Assembly: GCF_963576545.1 (NCBI RefSeq)
Contig: NW_026870424.1
Location: 62,001-126,000, forward strand
DNA length: 64,000 bases
Reading direction: 5' to 3'
Source of the DNA: Limanda limanda
Lineage: Eukaryota; Chordata; Actinopteri; Pleuronectiformes; Pleuronectidae
Translations under genes and position numbers: made by a program
The notes under the pieces: generated by a model
What the model was told of the DNA's origin: nothing
The model's database searches: none
Seen by the model: only the letters and a program-made list of their open reading frames with translations
Shown: positions 33,845-46,233 of the stretch, in pieces
Layout: each line of letters starts with the position of its first letter
Numbering within the stretch: position 1 is the first letter of the stretch

Positions 33845-35933
33845 GGAAAGTGGTTGCATCTGGACTAATTTGGGTCCTGCGGATCGATTGGTACCATCCC
33901 CGAGCTTGTACGACCTTCGGAAGAGGTCGACCGACGAAATTCCCCCAAATCTGAGGAGATATTCTTGAATAACTTTTTTTGTGAAGGTCGGAGAGACTTG
34001 CAAGTAGGCTCTACCCCCACTAAATGGGGTTGCGCGCATCGATCAGTACCATCCTTGAGCTTCTCCGACTTTCGGAAGGGTTAGGGTTAGGGATGAAAGC
34101 ACATAGGAGAAAGAGATATTCTTGAATAACTTTTTTTGTGAAGGTCGGAGAGACTTGCAAGTAGGCTCTACCCCCACTAAATGGGGTAGCGCGCATCGAT
34201 CGGTACCATCCTTGAGCTTCTCCGACTTTCGGAAGGGTTAGGGTTAGGGTTAGGGATGAAAGCACATAGGAGAAAGAGATATTCTTGAATAACTTTTTTT
34301 GAGAAGGTCGGAGAGACTTGCAAGTAGGCTCTACCCCCACTAAATGGGGTAGCGCGCATCGATCGGTACCATCCTTGAGCTTCTCCGACTTTCGGAAGGG
34401 TTAGGGTTAGGGTTAGGGATGAAAGCACATAGGAGAAAGAGATATTCTTGAATAACTTTTTTTGTGAAGGTCGGAGAGACTTGCAAGTAGGCTCTACCCC
34501 CACTAAATGGGGTAGCGCGCATCGATCGGTACCATCTTTGAGCTTTTCCGACTTTCGGAAGGGTTAGGGTTAGGGTTAGGGATGAAAGCACATAGGAGAA
34601 AGAGATATTCTTGAATAACTTTTTTTGTGAAGGTCGGAGAGACTTGGAAAGTGGTTGCATCTGGACTAATTTGGGTCCTGCGGATCGATTGGTACCATCC
34701 CCGAGCTTGTACGACCTTCGGAAGAGGTCGACCGACGAAATTCCCCCAAATCTGAGGAGATATTCTTGAATAACTTTTTTTGTGAAGGTCGGAGAGACTT
34801 GCAAGTAGGCTCTACCCCCACTAAATGGGGTAGCGCGCATCGATCGGTACCATCCTTGAGCTTCTCCGACTTTCGGAAGGGTTAGGGTTAGGGTTAGGGA
34901 TGAAAGCACATAGGAGAAAGAGATATTCTTGAATAACTTTTTTTGTGAAGGTCGGAGAGACTTGCAAGTAGGCTCTACCCCCACTAAATGGGGTAGCGCG
35001 CATCGATCGGTACCATCCTTGAGCTTCTCCGACTTTCGGAAGGGTTAGGGTTAGGGTTAGGGATGAAAGCACATAGGAGAAAGAGATATTCTTGAATAAC
35101 TTTTTTTGTGAAGGTCGGAGAGACTTGGAAAGTGGTTGCATCTGGACTAATTTGGGTCCTGCGGATCGATTGGTACCATCCCCGAGCTTGTACAACCTTC
35201 GGAAGAGGTCGACCGACGAAATTCCCCCAAATCTGAGGAGATATTCTTGAATAACTTTTTTTGTGAAGGTCGGAGAGACTTGCAAGTAGGCTCTACTCCC
35301 ACTAAATGGGGTTGCGCGCATCGATCAGTACCATCCTTGAGCTTCTCCGACTTTCGGAAGGGTTAGGGTTAGGGTTAGGGATGAAAGCACATAGGAGAAA
35401 GAGATATTCTTGAATAACTTTTTTTGTGAAGGTCGGAGAGACTTGCAAGTAGGCTCTACCCCCACTAAATGGGGTAGCGCGCATCGATCGGTACCATCCT
35501 TGAGCTTCTCCGACTTTCGGAAGGGTTAGGGTTAGGGTTAGGGATGAAAGCACATAGGAGAAAGAGATATTCTTGAATAACTTTTTTTGTGAAGGTCGGA
35601 GAGACTTGCAAGTAGGCTCTACCCCCACTAAATGGGGTAGCGCGCATCGATCGGTACCATCCTTGAGCTTCTCCGACTTTCGGAAGGGTTAGGGTTAGGG
35701 TTAGGGATGAAAGCACATAGGAGAAAGAGATATTCTTGAATAACTTTTTTTGTGAAGGTCGGAGAGACTTGCAAGTAGGCTCTACCCCCACTAAATGGGG
35801 TAGCGCGCATCGATCGGTACCATCTTTGAGCTTCTCCGACTTTCGGAAGGGTTAGGGTTAGGGTTAGGGATGAAAGCACATAGGAGAAAGAGATATTCTT
35901 GAATAACTTTTTTTGTGAAGGTCGGAGAGACTT
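33845..35933 (+). repeat. R cassette, copy 5 (2089 bp)
   Basis: The first A (34000-34156) is the 157-bp form, as in copies 3 and 6. The T to A marker is at 34302. It is followed directly by an S cassette. Confidence 0.85.
34000..34156 (+). repeat. 157-bp A variant, first A of R copy 5
   Basis: It is related to 28692 (R copy 3) and 43167 (R copy 6). Confidence 0.88.
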
Positions 35934-37376
35934 GGAAAGTGGTTGCATCTGGACTAATTTGGGTCCTGCGGATCGATTGGTACCATCCCCGAGCTTGTAC
36001 GACCTTCGGAAGAGGTCGACCGACGAAATTCCCCCAAATCTGAGGAGATATTCTTGAATAACTTTTTTTGTGAAGGTCGGAGAGACTTGCAAGTAGGCTC
36101 TACCCCCACTAAATGGGGTTGCGCGCATCGATCAGTACCATCCTTGAGCTTCTCCGACTTTCGGAAGGGTTAGGGTTAGGGTTAGGGATGAAAGCACATA
36201 GGAGAAAGAGATATTCTTGAATAACTTTTTTTGTGAAGGTCGGAGAGACTTGCAAGTAGGCTCTACCCCCACTAAATGGGGTAGCACGCATCGATCGGTA
36301 CCATCCTTGAGCTTCTCCGACTTTCGGAAGGGTTAGGGTTAGGGTTAGGGATGAAAGCACATAGGAGAAAGAGATATTCTTGAATAACTTTTTTTGTGAA
36401 GGTCGGAGAGACTTGCAAGTAGGCTATACCCCCACTAAATGGGGTAGCGCGCATCGATCGGTACCATCCTTGAGCTTCTCCGACTTTCGGAAGGGTTAGG
36501 GTTAGGGTTAGGGATGAAAGCACATAGGAGAAAGAGATATTCTTGAATAACTTTTTTTGTGAAGGTCGGAGAGACTTGGAAAGTGGTTGCATCTGGACTA
36601 ATTTGGGTCCTGCGGATCGATTGGTACCATCCCCGAGCTTGTACGACCTTCGGAAGAGGTCGACCGACGAAATTCCCCCAAATCTGAGGAGATATTCTTG
36701 AATAACTTTTTTTGTGAAGGTCGGAGAACCTTGCAAGTAGGCTCTACCCCCACTAAATGGGGTAGTGCGCATCGATCGGTACCATCCTTGAGCTTCTCCG
36801 ACTTTCGGAAGGGTTAGGGTTAGGGTTAGGGATGAAAGCACATAGGAGAAAGAGATATTCTTGAATAACTTTTTTTGTGAAGGTCGGAGAGACTTGGAAA
36901 GTGGTTGCATCTGGACTAATTTGGGTCCTGCGGATCGATTGGTACCATCCCCGAGCTTGTACGACCTTCGGAAGAGGTCGACCGACGAAATTCCCCCAAA
37001 TCTGAGGAGATATTCTTGAATAACTTTTTTTGTGAAGGTCGGAGAGACTTGCAAGTAGGCTCTACCCCCACTAAATGGGGTTGCGCGCATCGATCAGTAC
37101 CATCCTTGAGCTTCTCCGACTTTCGGAAGGGTTAGGGTTAGGGTTAGGGATGAAAGCACATAGGAGAAAGAGATATTCTTGAATAACTTTTTTTGTGAAG
37201 GTCGGAGAGACTTGCAAGTAGGCTCTACCCCCACTAAATGGGGTAGCGCGCATCGATCGGTACCATCCTTGAGCTTCTCCGACTTTCGGAAGGGTTAGGG
37301 TTAGGGTTAGGGATGAAAGCACATAGGAGAAAGAGATATTCTTGAATAACTTTTTTTGTGAAGGTCGGAGAGACTT
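35934..37376 (+). repeat. S cassette, copy 3 (1443 bp)
   Basis: It directly follows R copy 5, giving the order R-S. B 36578 ends GGAGAACCTT, a one-base derivative of the S-type GGAGAAACTT. The next A has the expected TAGTGCGC. Confidence 0.84.
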
Positions 37377-38183
37377 GGAAAGTGGTTGCATCTGGACTAA
37401 TTTGGGTCCTGCAGATCGATTGATACCATCTCCGAGCTTGTACGACCTTCGGAAGAGGTCGACCGACGAAATTCCCCCAAATCTGAGGAGATATTCTTGA
37501 ATAACTTTTTTTGTGAAGGTCGGAGAGACTTACAAGTAGGCTCTACCCCCACTAAATGGGGTTGCGCGCATCGATCAGTACCATCCTTGAGCTTCTCCGA
37601 CTTTCGGAAGGGTTAGGGTTAGGGTTAGGGATGAAAGCACATAGGAGAAAGAGATATTCTTGAATAACTTTTTTTGTGAAGGTCGGAGAGACTTGCAAGT
37701 AGGCTCTACCCCCACTAAATGGGGTAGCGCGCATCGATCGGTACCATCCTTGAGCTTCTCCGACTTTCGGAAGGGTTAGGGTTAGGGTTAGGGATGAAAG
37801 CACATAGGAGAAAGAGATATTCTTGAATAACTTTTTTTGTGAAGGTCGGAGAGACTTGCAAGTAGGCTCTACCCCCACTAAATGGGGTAGCGCGCATCGA
37901 TCGGTACCATCCTTGAGCTTCTCCGACTTTCGGAAGGGTTAGGGTTAGGGTTAGGGATGAAAGCACATAGGAGAAAGAGATATTCTTGAATAACTTTTTT
38001 TGTGAAGGTCGGAGAGACTTGCAAGTAGGCTCTACCCCCACTAAATGGGGTAGCGCGCATCGATCGGTACCATCCTTGAGCTTCTCCGACTTTCGGAAGG
38101 GTTAGGGTTAGGGTTAGGGATGAAAGCACATAGGAGAAAGAGATATTCTTGAATAACTTTTTTTGTGAAGGTCGGAGAGACTT

Positions 38184-39153
38184 GGAAAGTGGTTGCATCT
38201 GGACTAATTTGGGTCCTGCGGATCGATTGGTACCATCCCCGAGCTTGTACGACCTTCGGAAGAGGTCGACCGACGAAATTCCCCCAAATCTGAGGAGATA
38301 TTCTTGAATAACTTTTTTTGTGAAGGTCGGAGAGACTTGCAAGTAGGCTCTACCCCCACTAAATGGGGTAGCGCGCATCGATCGGTACCATCCTTGAGCT
38401 TCTCCGACTTTCGGAAGGGTTAGGGTTAGGGTTAGGGATGAAAGCACATAGGAGAAAGAGATATTCTTGAATAACTTTTTTTGTGAAGGTCGGAGAGACT
38501 TGCAAGTAGGCTCTACCCCCACTAAATGGGGTAGCGCGCATCGATTGGTACCATCCTTGAGCTTCTCCGACTTTCGGAAGGGTTAGGGTTAGGGTTAGGG
38601 ATGAAAGCACATAGGAGAAAGAGATATTCTTGAATAACTTTTTTTGTGAAGGTCGGAGAGACTTGCAAGTAGGCTCTACCCCCACTAAATGGGGTAGCGC
38701 ACATCGATCGGTACCATCCTTGAGCTTCTCCGACTTTCGGAAGGGTTAGGGTTAGGGTTAGGGATGAAAGCACATAGGAGAAAGAGATATTCTTGAATAA
38801 CTTTTTTTGTGAAGGTCGGAGAGACTTGCAAGTAGGCTCTACCCCCACTAAATGGGGTAGCGCGCATCGATCGGTACCATCCTTGAGCTTCTCCGACTTT
38901 CGGAAGGGTTAGGGTTAGGGTTAGGGATGAAAGCACATAGGAGAAAGAGATATTCTTGAATAACTTTTTTTGTGAAGGTCGGAGAGACTTGCAAGTAGGC
39001 TCTACCCCCACTAAATGGGGTAGCGCGCATCGATCGGTACCATCCTTGAGCTTCTCCGACTTTCGGAAGGGTTAGGGTTAGGGTTAGGGATGAAAGCACA
39101 TAGGAGAAAGAGATATTCTTGAATAACTTTTTTTGTGAAGGTCGGAGAGACTT
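38184..39153 (+). repeat. 970-bp block B+5A, copy 1
   Basis: The run holds B and five A. The second A (38502) has CATCGATTGGTACC and the third (38665) has the private GCGCACATCG. Confidence 0.8.
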
Positions 39154-40449
39154 GGAAAGTGGTTGCATCTGGACTAATTTGGGTCCTGCGGATCGATTGG
39201 TACCATCCCCGAGCTTGTACGACCTTCGGAAGAGGTCGACCGACGAAATTCCCCCAAATCTGAGGAGATATTCTTGAATAACTTTTTTTGTGAAGGTCGG
39301 AGAGACTTGCAAGTAGGCTCTACCCCCACTAAATGGGGTAGCGCGCATCGATCGGTACCATCCTTGAGCTTCTCCGACTTTCGGAAGGGTTAGGGTTAGG
39401 GTTAGGGATGAAAGCACATAGGAGAAAGAGATATTCTTGAATAACTTTTTTTGTGAAGGTCGGAGAGACTTGCAAGTAGGCTCTACCCCCACTAAATGGG
39501 GTAGCGCGCATCGATTGGTACCATCCTTGAGCTTCTCCGACTTTCGGAAGGGTTAGGGTTAGGGTTAGGGATGAAAGCACATAGGAGAAAGAGATATTCT
39601 TGAATAACTTTTTTTGTGAAGGTCGGAGAGACTTGCAAGTAGGCTCTACCCCCACTAAATGGGGTAGCGCGCATCGATCGGTACCATCCTTGAGCTTCTC
39701 CGACTTTCGGAAGGGTTAGGGTTAGGGTTAGGGATGAAAGCACATAGGAGAAAGAGATATTCTTGAATAACTTTTTTTGTGAAGGTCGGAGAGACTTGCA
39801 AGTAGGCTCTACCCCCACTAAATGGGGTAGCGCGCATCGATCGGTACCATCCTTGAGCTTCTCCGACTTTCGGAAGGGTTAGGGTTAGGGTTAGGGATGA
39901 AAGCAAATAGGAGAAAGAGATATTCTTGAATAACTTTTTTTGTGAAGGTCGGAGAGACTTGCAAGTAGGCTCTACCCCCACTAAATGGGGTAGCGCGCAT
40001 CGATCGGTACCATCCTTGAGCTTCTCCGACTTTCGGAAGGGTTAGGGTTAGGGTTAGGGATGAAAGCACATAGGAGAAAGAGATATTCTTGAATAACTTT
40101 TTTTGAGAAGGTCGGAGAGACTTGCAAGTAGGCTCTACCCCCACTAAATGGGGTAGCGCGCATCGATCGGTACCATCCTTGAGCTTCTCCGACTTTCGGA
40201 AGGGTTAGGGTTAGGGTTAGGGATGAAAGCACATAGGAGAAAGAGATATTCTTGAATAACTTTTTTTGTGAAGGTCGGAGAGACTTGCAAGTAGGCTCTA
40301 CCCCCACTAAATGGGGTAGCGCGCATCGATCGGTACCATCTTTGAGCTTTTCCGACTTTCGGAAGGGTTAGGGTTAGGGTTAGGGATGAAAGCACATAGG
40401 AGAAAGAGATATTCTTGAATAACTTTTTTTGTGAAGGTCGGAGAGACTT
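39154..40449 (+). repeat. B plus seven-A run, including 970-bp block copy 2 (39154-40123)
   Basis: Seven consecutive A units (39309-40449) form the longest B-free stretch in the window. The first part repeats the preceding B+5A block, with CATCGATTGG again in the second A (39472). A private AAGCAAATAGG is in the A at 39798. The end joins the right half of an R cassette. Confidence 0.82.
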
Positions 40450-41248
40450 GGAAAGTGGTTGCATCTGGACTAATTTGGGTCCTGCGGATCGATTGGTACC
40501 ATCCCCGAGCTTGTACGACCTTCGGAAGAGGTCGACCGACGAAATTCCCCCAAATCTGAGGAGATATTCTTGAATAACTTTTTTTGTGAAGGTCGGAGAG
40601 ACTTGCAAGTAGGCTCTACCCCCACTAAATGGGGTAGCGCGCATCGATCAGTACCATCCTTGAGCTTCTCCGACTTTCGGAAGGGTTAGGGTTAGGGTTA
40701 GGGATGAAAGCACATAGGAGAAAGAGATATTCTTGAATAACTTTTTTTGTGAAGGTCGGAGAGACTTGCAAGTAGGCTCTACCCCCACTAAATGGGGTAG
40801 CGCGCATCGATCGGTACCATCCTTGAGCTTCTCCGACTTTCGGAAGGGTTAGGGTTAGGGTTAGGGATGAAAGCACATAGGAGAAAGAGATATTCTTGAA
40901 TAACTTTTTTTGTGAAGGTCGGAGAGACTTGGAAAGTGGTTGCATCTGGACTAATTTGGGTCCTGCAGATCGATTGGTACCATCCCCGAGCTTGTACAAC
41001 CTTCGGAAGAGGTCGACCGACGAAATTCCCCCAAATCTGAGGAGATATTCTTGAATAACTTTTTTTGTGAAGGTCGGAGAGACTTGCAAGTAGGCTCTAC
41101 TCCCACTAAATGGGGTTGCGCGCATCGATCAGTACCATCCTTGAGCTTCTCCGACTTTCGGAAGGGTTAGGGTTAGGGTTAGGGATGAAAGCACATAGGA
41201 GAAAGAGATATTCTTGAATAACTTTTTTTGTGAAGGTCGGAGAGACTT
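39961..41248 (+). repeat. Right half of an R cassette fused to an expanded A run
   Basis: The T to A marker unit (40106), a plain A and the CATCTTTGAGCTTTT unit close a seven-A run instead of the usual four. B 40450, two A, B 40931 with TACAACC and the CTACTCCC A follow in normal order. The cassette then switches into S at the next A. The left part of R (B plus the CAGTACC A) is missing. Confidence 0.78.
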
Positions 41249-42367
41249 GCAAGTAGGCTCTACCCCCACTAAATGGGGTAGCACGCATCGATCGGTACCA
41301 TCCTTGAGCTTCTCCGACTTTCGGAAGGGTTAGGGTTAGGGTTAGGGATGAAAGCACATAGGAGAAAGAGATATTCTTGAATAACTTTTTTTGTGAAGGT
41401 CGGAGAGACTTGCAAGTAGGCTATACCCCCACTAAATGGGGTAGCGCGCATCGATCGGTACCATCCTTGAGCTTCTCCGACTTTCGGAAGGGTTAGGGTT
41501 AGGGTTAGGGATGAAAGCACATAGGAGAAAGAGATATTCTTGAATAACTTTTTTTGTGAAGGTCGGAGAGACTTGGAAAGTGGTTGCATCTGGACTAATT
41601 TGGGTCCTGCGGATCGATTGGTACCATCCCCGAGCTTGTACGACCTTCGGAAGAGGTCGACCGACGAAATTCCCCCAAATCTGAGGAGATATTCTTGAAT
41701 AACTTTTTTTGTGAAGGTCGGAGAAACTTGCAAGTAGGCTCTACCCCCACTAAATGGGGTAGTGCGCATCGATCGGTACCATCCTTGAGCTTCTCCGACT
41801 TTCGGAAGGGTTAGGGTTAGGGTTAGGGATGAAAGCACATAGGAGAAAGAGATATTCTTGAATAACTTTTTTTGTGAAGGTCGGAGAGACTTGGAAAGTG
41901 GTTGCATCTGGACTAATTTGGGTCCTGCGGATCGATTGGTACCATCCCCGAGCTTGTACGACCTTCGGAAGAGGTCGACCGACGAAATTCCCCCAAATCT
42001 GAGGAGATATTCTTGAATAACTTTTTTTGTGAAGGTCGGAGAGACTTGCAAGTAGGCTCTACCCCCACTAAATGGGGTTGCGCGCATCGATCGGTACCAT
42101 CCTTGAGCTTCTCCGACTTTCGGAAGGGTTAGGGTTAGGGTTAGGGATGAAAGCACATAGGAGAAAGAGATATTCTTGAATAACTTTTTTTGTGAAGGTC
42201 GGAGAGACTTGCAAGTAGGCTCTACCCCCACTAAATGGGGTAGCGCGCATCGATCGGTACCATCCTTGAGCTTCTCCGACTTTCGGAAGGGTTAGGGTTA
42301 GGGATGAAAGCACATAGGAGAAAGAGATATTCTTGAATAACTTTTTTTGTGAAGGTCGGAGAGACTT
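40931..42367 (+). repeat. S cassette, copy 4, with an R-type first B (1437 bp)
   Basis: The first B carries TACAACC and the first A carries CTACTCCC, both R markers, while the rest is S. This unit looks like an R/S recombinant. The last A (42211-42367) is 157 bp, at the same cassette position as 19376-19532. Confidence 0.8.
42211..42367 (+). repeat. 157-bp A variant, last A of S copy 4
   Basis: It precedes a B of the GATTGATACC class (42368). The same cassette position is short at 19376. Confidence 0.88.
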
Positions 42368-43011
42368 GGAAAGTGGTTGCATCTGGACTAATTTGGGTCC
42401 TGCAGATCGATTGATACCATCTCCGAGCTTGTACGACCTTCGGAAGAGGTCGACCGACGAAATTCCCCCAAATCTGAGGAGATATTCTTGAATAACTTTT
42501 TTTGTGAAGGTCGGAGAGACTTGCAAGTAGGCTCTACCCCCACTAAATGGGGTTGCGCGCATCGATCAGTACCATCCTTGAGCTTCTCCGACTTTCGGAA
42601 GGGTTAGGGTTAGGGTTAGGGATGAAAGCACATAGGAGAAAGAGATATTCTTGAATAACTTTTTTTGTGAAGGTCGGAGAGACTTGCAAGTAGGCTCTAC
42701 CCCCACTAAATGGGGTAGCGCGCATCGATCGGTACCATCCTTGAGCTTCTCCGACTTTCGGAAGGGTTAGGGTTAGGGTTAGGGATGAAAGCACATAGGA
42801 GAAAGAGATATTCTTGAATAACTTTTTTTGTGAAGGTCGGAGAGACTTGCAAGTAGGCTCTACCCCCACTAAATGGGGTAGCGCGCATCGATCGGTACCA
42901 TCCTTGAGCTTCTCCGACTTTCGGAAGGGTTAGGGTTAGGGTTAGGGATGAAAGCACATAGGAGAAAGAGATATTCTTGAATAACTTTTTTTGTGAAGGT
43001 CGGAGAGACTT

Positions 43012-45100
43012 GGAAAGTGGTTGCATCTGGACTAATTTGGGTCCTGCGGATCGATTGGTACCATCCCCGAGCTTGTACGACCTTCGGAAGAGGTCGACCG
43101 ACGAAATTCCCCCAAATCTGAGGAGATATTCTTGAATAACTTTTTTTGTGAAGGTCGGAGAGACTTGCAAGTAGGCTCTACCCCCACTAAATGGGGTTGC
43201 GCGCATCGATCAGTACCATCCTTGAGCTTCTCCGACTTTCGGAAGGGTTAGGGTTAGGGATGAAAGCACATAGGAGAAAGAGATATTCTTGAATAACTTT
43301 TTTTGTGAAGGTCGGAGAGACTTGCAAGTAGGCTCTACCCCCACTAAATGGGGTAGCGCGCATCGATCGGTACCATCCTTGAGCTTCTCCGACTTTCGGA
43401 AGGGTTAGGGTTAGGGTTAGGGATGAAAGCACATAGGAGAAAGAGATATTCTTGAATAACTTTTTTTGAGAAGGTCGGAGAGACTTGCAAGTAGGCTCTA
43501 CCCCCACTAAATGGGGTAGCGCGCATCGATCGGTACCATCCTTGAGCTTCTCCGACTTTCGGAAGGGTTAGGGTTAGGGTTAGGGATGAAAGCACATAGG
43601 AGAAAGAGATATTCTTGAATAACTTTTTTTGTGAAGGTCGGAAAGACTTGCAAGTAGGCTCTACCCCCACTAAATGGGGTAGCGCGCATCGATCGGTACC
43701 ATCTTTGAGCTTTTCCGACTTTCGGAAGGGTTAGGGTTAGGGTTAGGGATGAAAGCACATAGGAGAAAGAGATATTCTTGAATAACTTTTTTTGTGAAGG
43801 TCGGAGAGACTTGGAAAGTGGTTGCATCTGGACTAATTTGGGTCCTGCGGATCGATTGGTACCATCCCCGAGCTTGTACGACCTTCGGAAGAGGTCGACC
43901 GACGAAATTCCCCCAAATCTGAGGAGATATTCTTGAATAACTTTTTTTGTGAAGGTCGGAGAGACTTGCAAGTAGGCTCTACCCCCACTAAATGGGGTAG
44001 CGCGCATCGATCGGTACCATCCTTGAGCTTCTCCGACTTTCGGAAGGGTTAGGGTTAGGGTTAGGGATGAAAGCACATAGGAGAAAGAGATATTCTTGAA
44101 TAACTTTTTTTGTGAAGGTCGGAGAGACTTGCAAGTAGGCTCTACCCCCACTAAATGGGGTAGCGCGCATCGATCGGTACCATCCTTGAGCTTCTCCGAC
44201 TTTCGGAAGGGTTAGGGTTAGGGTTAGGGATGAAAGCACATAGGAGAAAGAGATATTCTTGAATAACTTTTTTTGTGAAGGTCGGAGAGACTTGGAAAGT
44301 GGTTGCATCTGGACTAATTTGGGTCCTGCGGATCGATTGGTACCATCCCCGAGCTTGTACAACCTTCGGAAGAGGTCGACCGACGAAATTCCCCCAAATC
44401 TGAGGAGATATTCTTGAATAACTTTTTTTGTGAAGGTCGGAGAGACTTGCAAGTAGGCTCTACTCCCACTAAATGGGGTTGCGCGCATCGATCAGTACCA
44501 TCCTTGAGCTTCTCCGACTTTCGGAAGGGTTAGGGTTAGGGTTAGGGATGAAAGCACATAGGAGAAAGAGATATTCTTGAATAACTTTTTTTGTGAAGGT
44601 CGGAGAGACTTGCAAGTAGGCTCTACCCCCACTAAATGGGGTAGCGCGCATCGATCGGTACCATCCTTGAGCTTCTCCGACTTTCGGAAGGGTTAGGGTT
44701 AGGGTTAGGGATGAAAGCACATAGGAGAAAGAGATATTCTTGAATAACTTTTTTTGTGAAGGTCGGAGAGACTTGCAAGTAGGCTCTACCCCCACTAAAT
44801 GGGGTAGCGCGCATCGATCGGTACCATCCTTGAGCTTCTCCGACTTTCGGAAGGGTTAGGGTTAGGGTTAGGGATGAAAGCACATAGGAGAAAGAGATAT
44901 TCTTGAATAACTTTTTTTGTGAAGGTCGGAGAGACTTGCAAGTAGGCTCTACCCCCACTAAATGGGGTAGCGCGCATCGATCGGTACCATCCTTGAGCTT
45001 CTCCGACTTTCGGAAGGGTTAGGGTTAGGGTTAGGGATGAAAGCACATAGGAGAAAGAGATATTCTTGAATAACTTTTTTTGTGAAGGTCGGAGAGACTT
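43012..45100 (+). repeat. R cassette, copy 6 (2089 bp)
   Basis: It lies 9167 bp after copy 5, with the same short first A (43167-43323) and the T to A marker at 43469. The unit at 43324 has a private AAGTCTTTC/GGAAAGACTT change near 43643 at its neighbour junction. Confidence 0.84.
43167..43323 (+). repeat. 157-bp A variant, first A of R copy 6
   Basis: It is the +9167 counterpart of 34000. Confidence 0.88.
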
Positions 45101-46233
45101 GGAAAGTGGTTGCATCTGGACTAATTTGGGTCCTGCGGATCGATTGGTACCATCGCCGAGCTTGTACGACCTTCGGAAGAGGTCGACCGACGAAATTCCC
45201 CCAAATCTGAGGAGATATTCTTGAATAACTTTTTTTGTGAAGGTCGGAGAGACTTGCAAGTAGGCTCTACCCCCACTAAATGGGGTTGCGCGCATCGATC
45301 AGTACCATCCTTGAGCTTCTCCGACTTTCGGAAGGGTTAGGGTTAGGGTTAGGGATGAAAGCACATAGGAGAAAGAGATATTCTTGAATAACTTTTTTTG
45401 TGAAGGTCGGAGAGACTTGCAAGTAGGCTCTACCCCCACTAAATGGGGTAGCACGCATCGATCGGTACCATCCTTGAGCTTCTCCGACTTTCGGAAGGGT
45501 TAGGGTTAGGGTTAGGGATGAAAGCACATAGGAGAAAGAGATATTCTTGAATAACTTTTTTTGTGAAGGTCGGAGAGACTTGCAAGTAGGCTATACCCCC
45601 ACTAAATGGGGTAGCGCGCATCGATCGGTACCATCCTTGAGCTTCTCCGACTTTCGGAAGGGTTAGGGTTAGGGTTAGGGATGAAAGCACATAGGAGAAA
45701 GAGATATTCTTGAATAACTTTTTTTGTGAAGGTCGGAGAGACTTGCAAGTAGGCTCTACCCCCACTAAATGGGGTAGCGCGCATCGATCGGTACCATCCT
45801 TGAGCTTCTCCGACTTTCGGAAGGGTTAGGGTTAGGGTTAGGGATGAAAGCACATAGGAGAAAGAGATATTCTTGAATAACTTTTTTTGTGAAGGTCGGA
45901 GAGACTTGCAAGTAGGCTCTACCCCCACTAAATGGGGTAGCGCGCATCGATCGGTACCATCCTTGAGCTTCTCCGACTTTCGGAAGGGTTAGGGTTAGGG
46001 TTAGGGATGAAAGCACATAGGAGAAAGAGATATTCTTGAATAACTTTTTTTGTGAAGGTCGGAGAGACTTGCAAGTAGGCTCTACCCCCACTAAATGGGG
46101 TAGCGCGCATCGATCGGTACCATCCTTGAGCTTCTCCGACTTTCGGAAGGGTTAGGGTTAGGGTTAGGGATGAAAGCACATAGGAGAAAGAGATATTCTT
46201 GAATAACTTTTTTTGTGAAGGTCGGAGAGACTT
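45101..46233 (+). repeat. B plus six-A run
   Basis: Six A units at 45256-46233 follow a B. The first three are the S-type marked units and the last three are plain. The following S cassette starts over with the same three marked units, so this is a partial S duplication with inserted plain A units. Confidence 0.8.

Larger units (their letters stand above)
33201..36577 (+). repeat. 3377-bp block duplicated at +9167, copy 1
   Basis: It begins with a B of the CTGCAGATCGATTGATACC and CATCTCCG class, then A-runs 3, 4, 2 and 4, plus the first three A of the S cassette. All unit positions match 42368-45744 at a constant offset. Confidence 0.8.
42368..45744 (+). repeat. 3377-bp block duplicated at +9167, copy 2
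   Basis: This block has the same B class, the same short A and the same R markers as 33201-36577. It ends at the CTATACCCC A, after which copy 1 has a B and this copy has three more A units. B 45101 has a private CATCGCCG. Confidence 0.8.
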
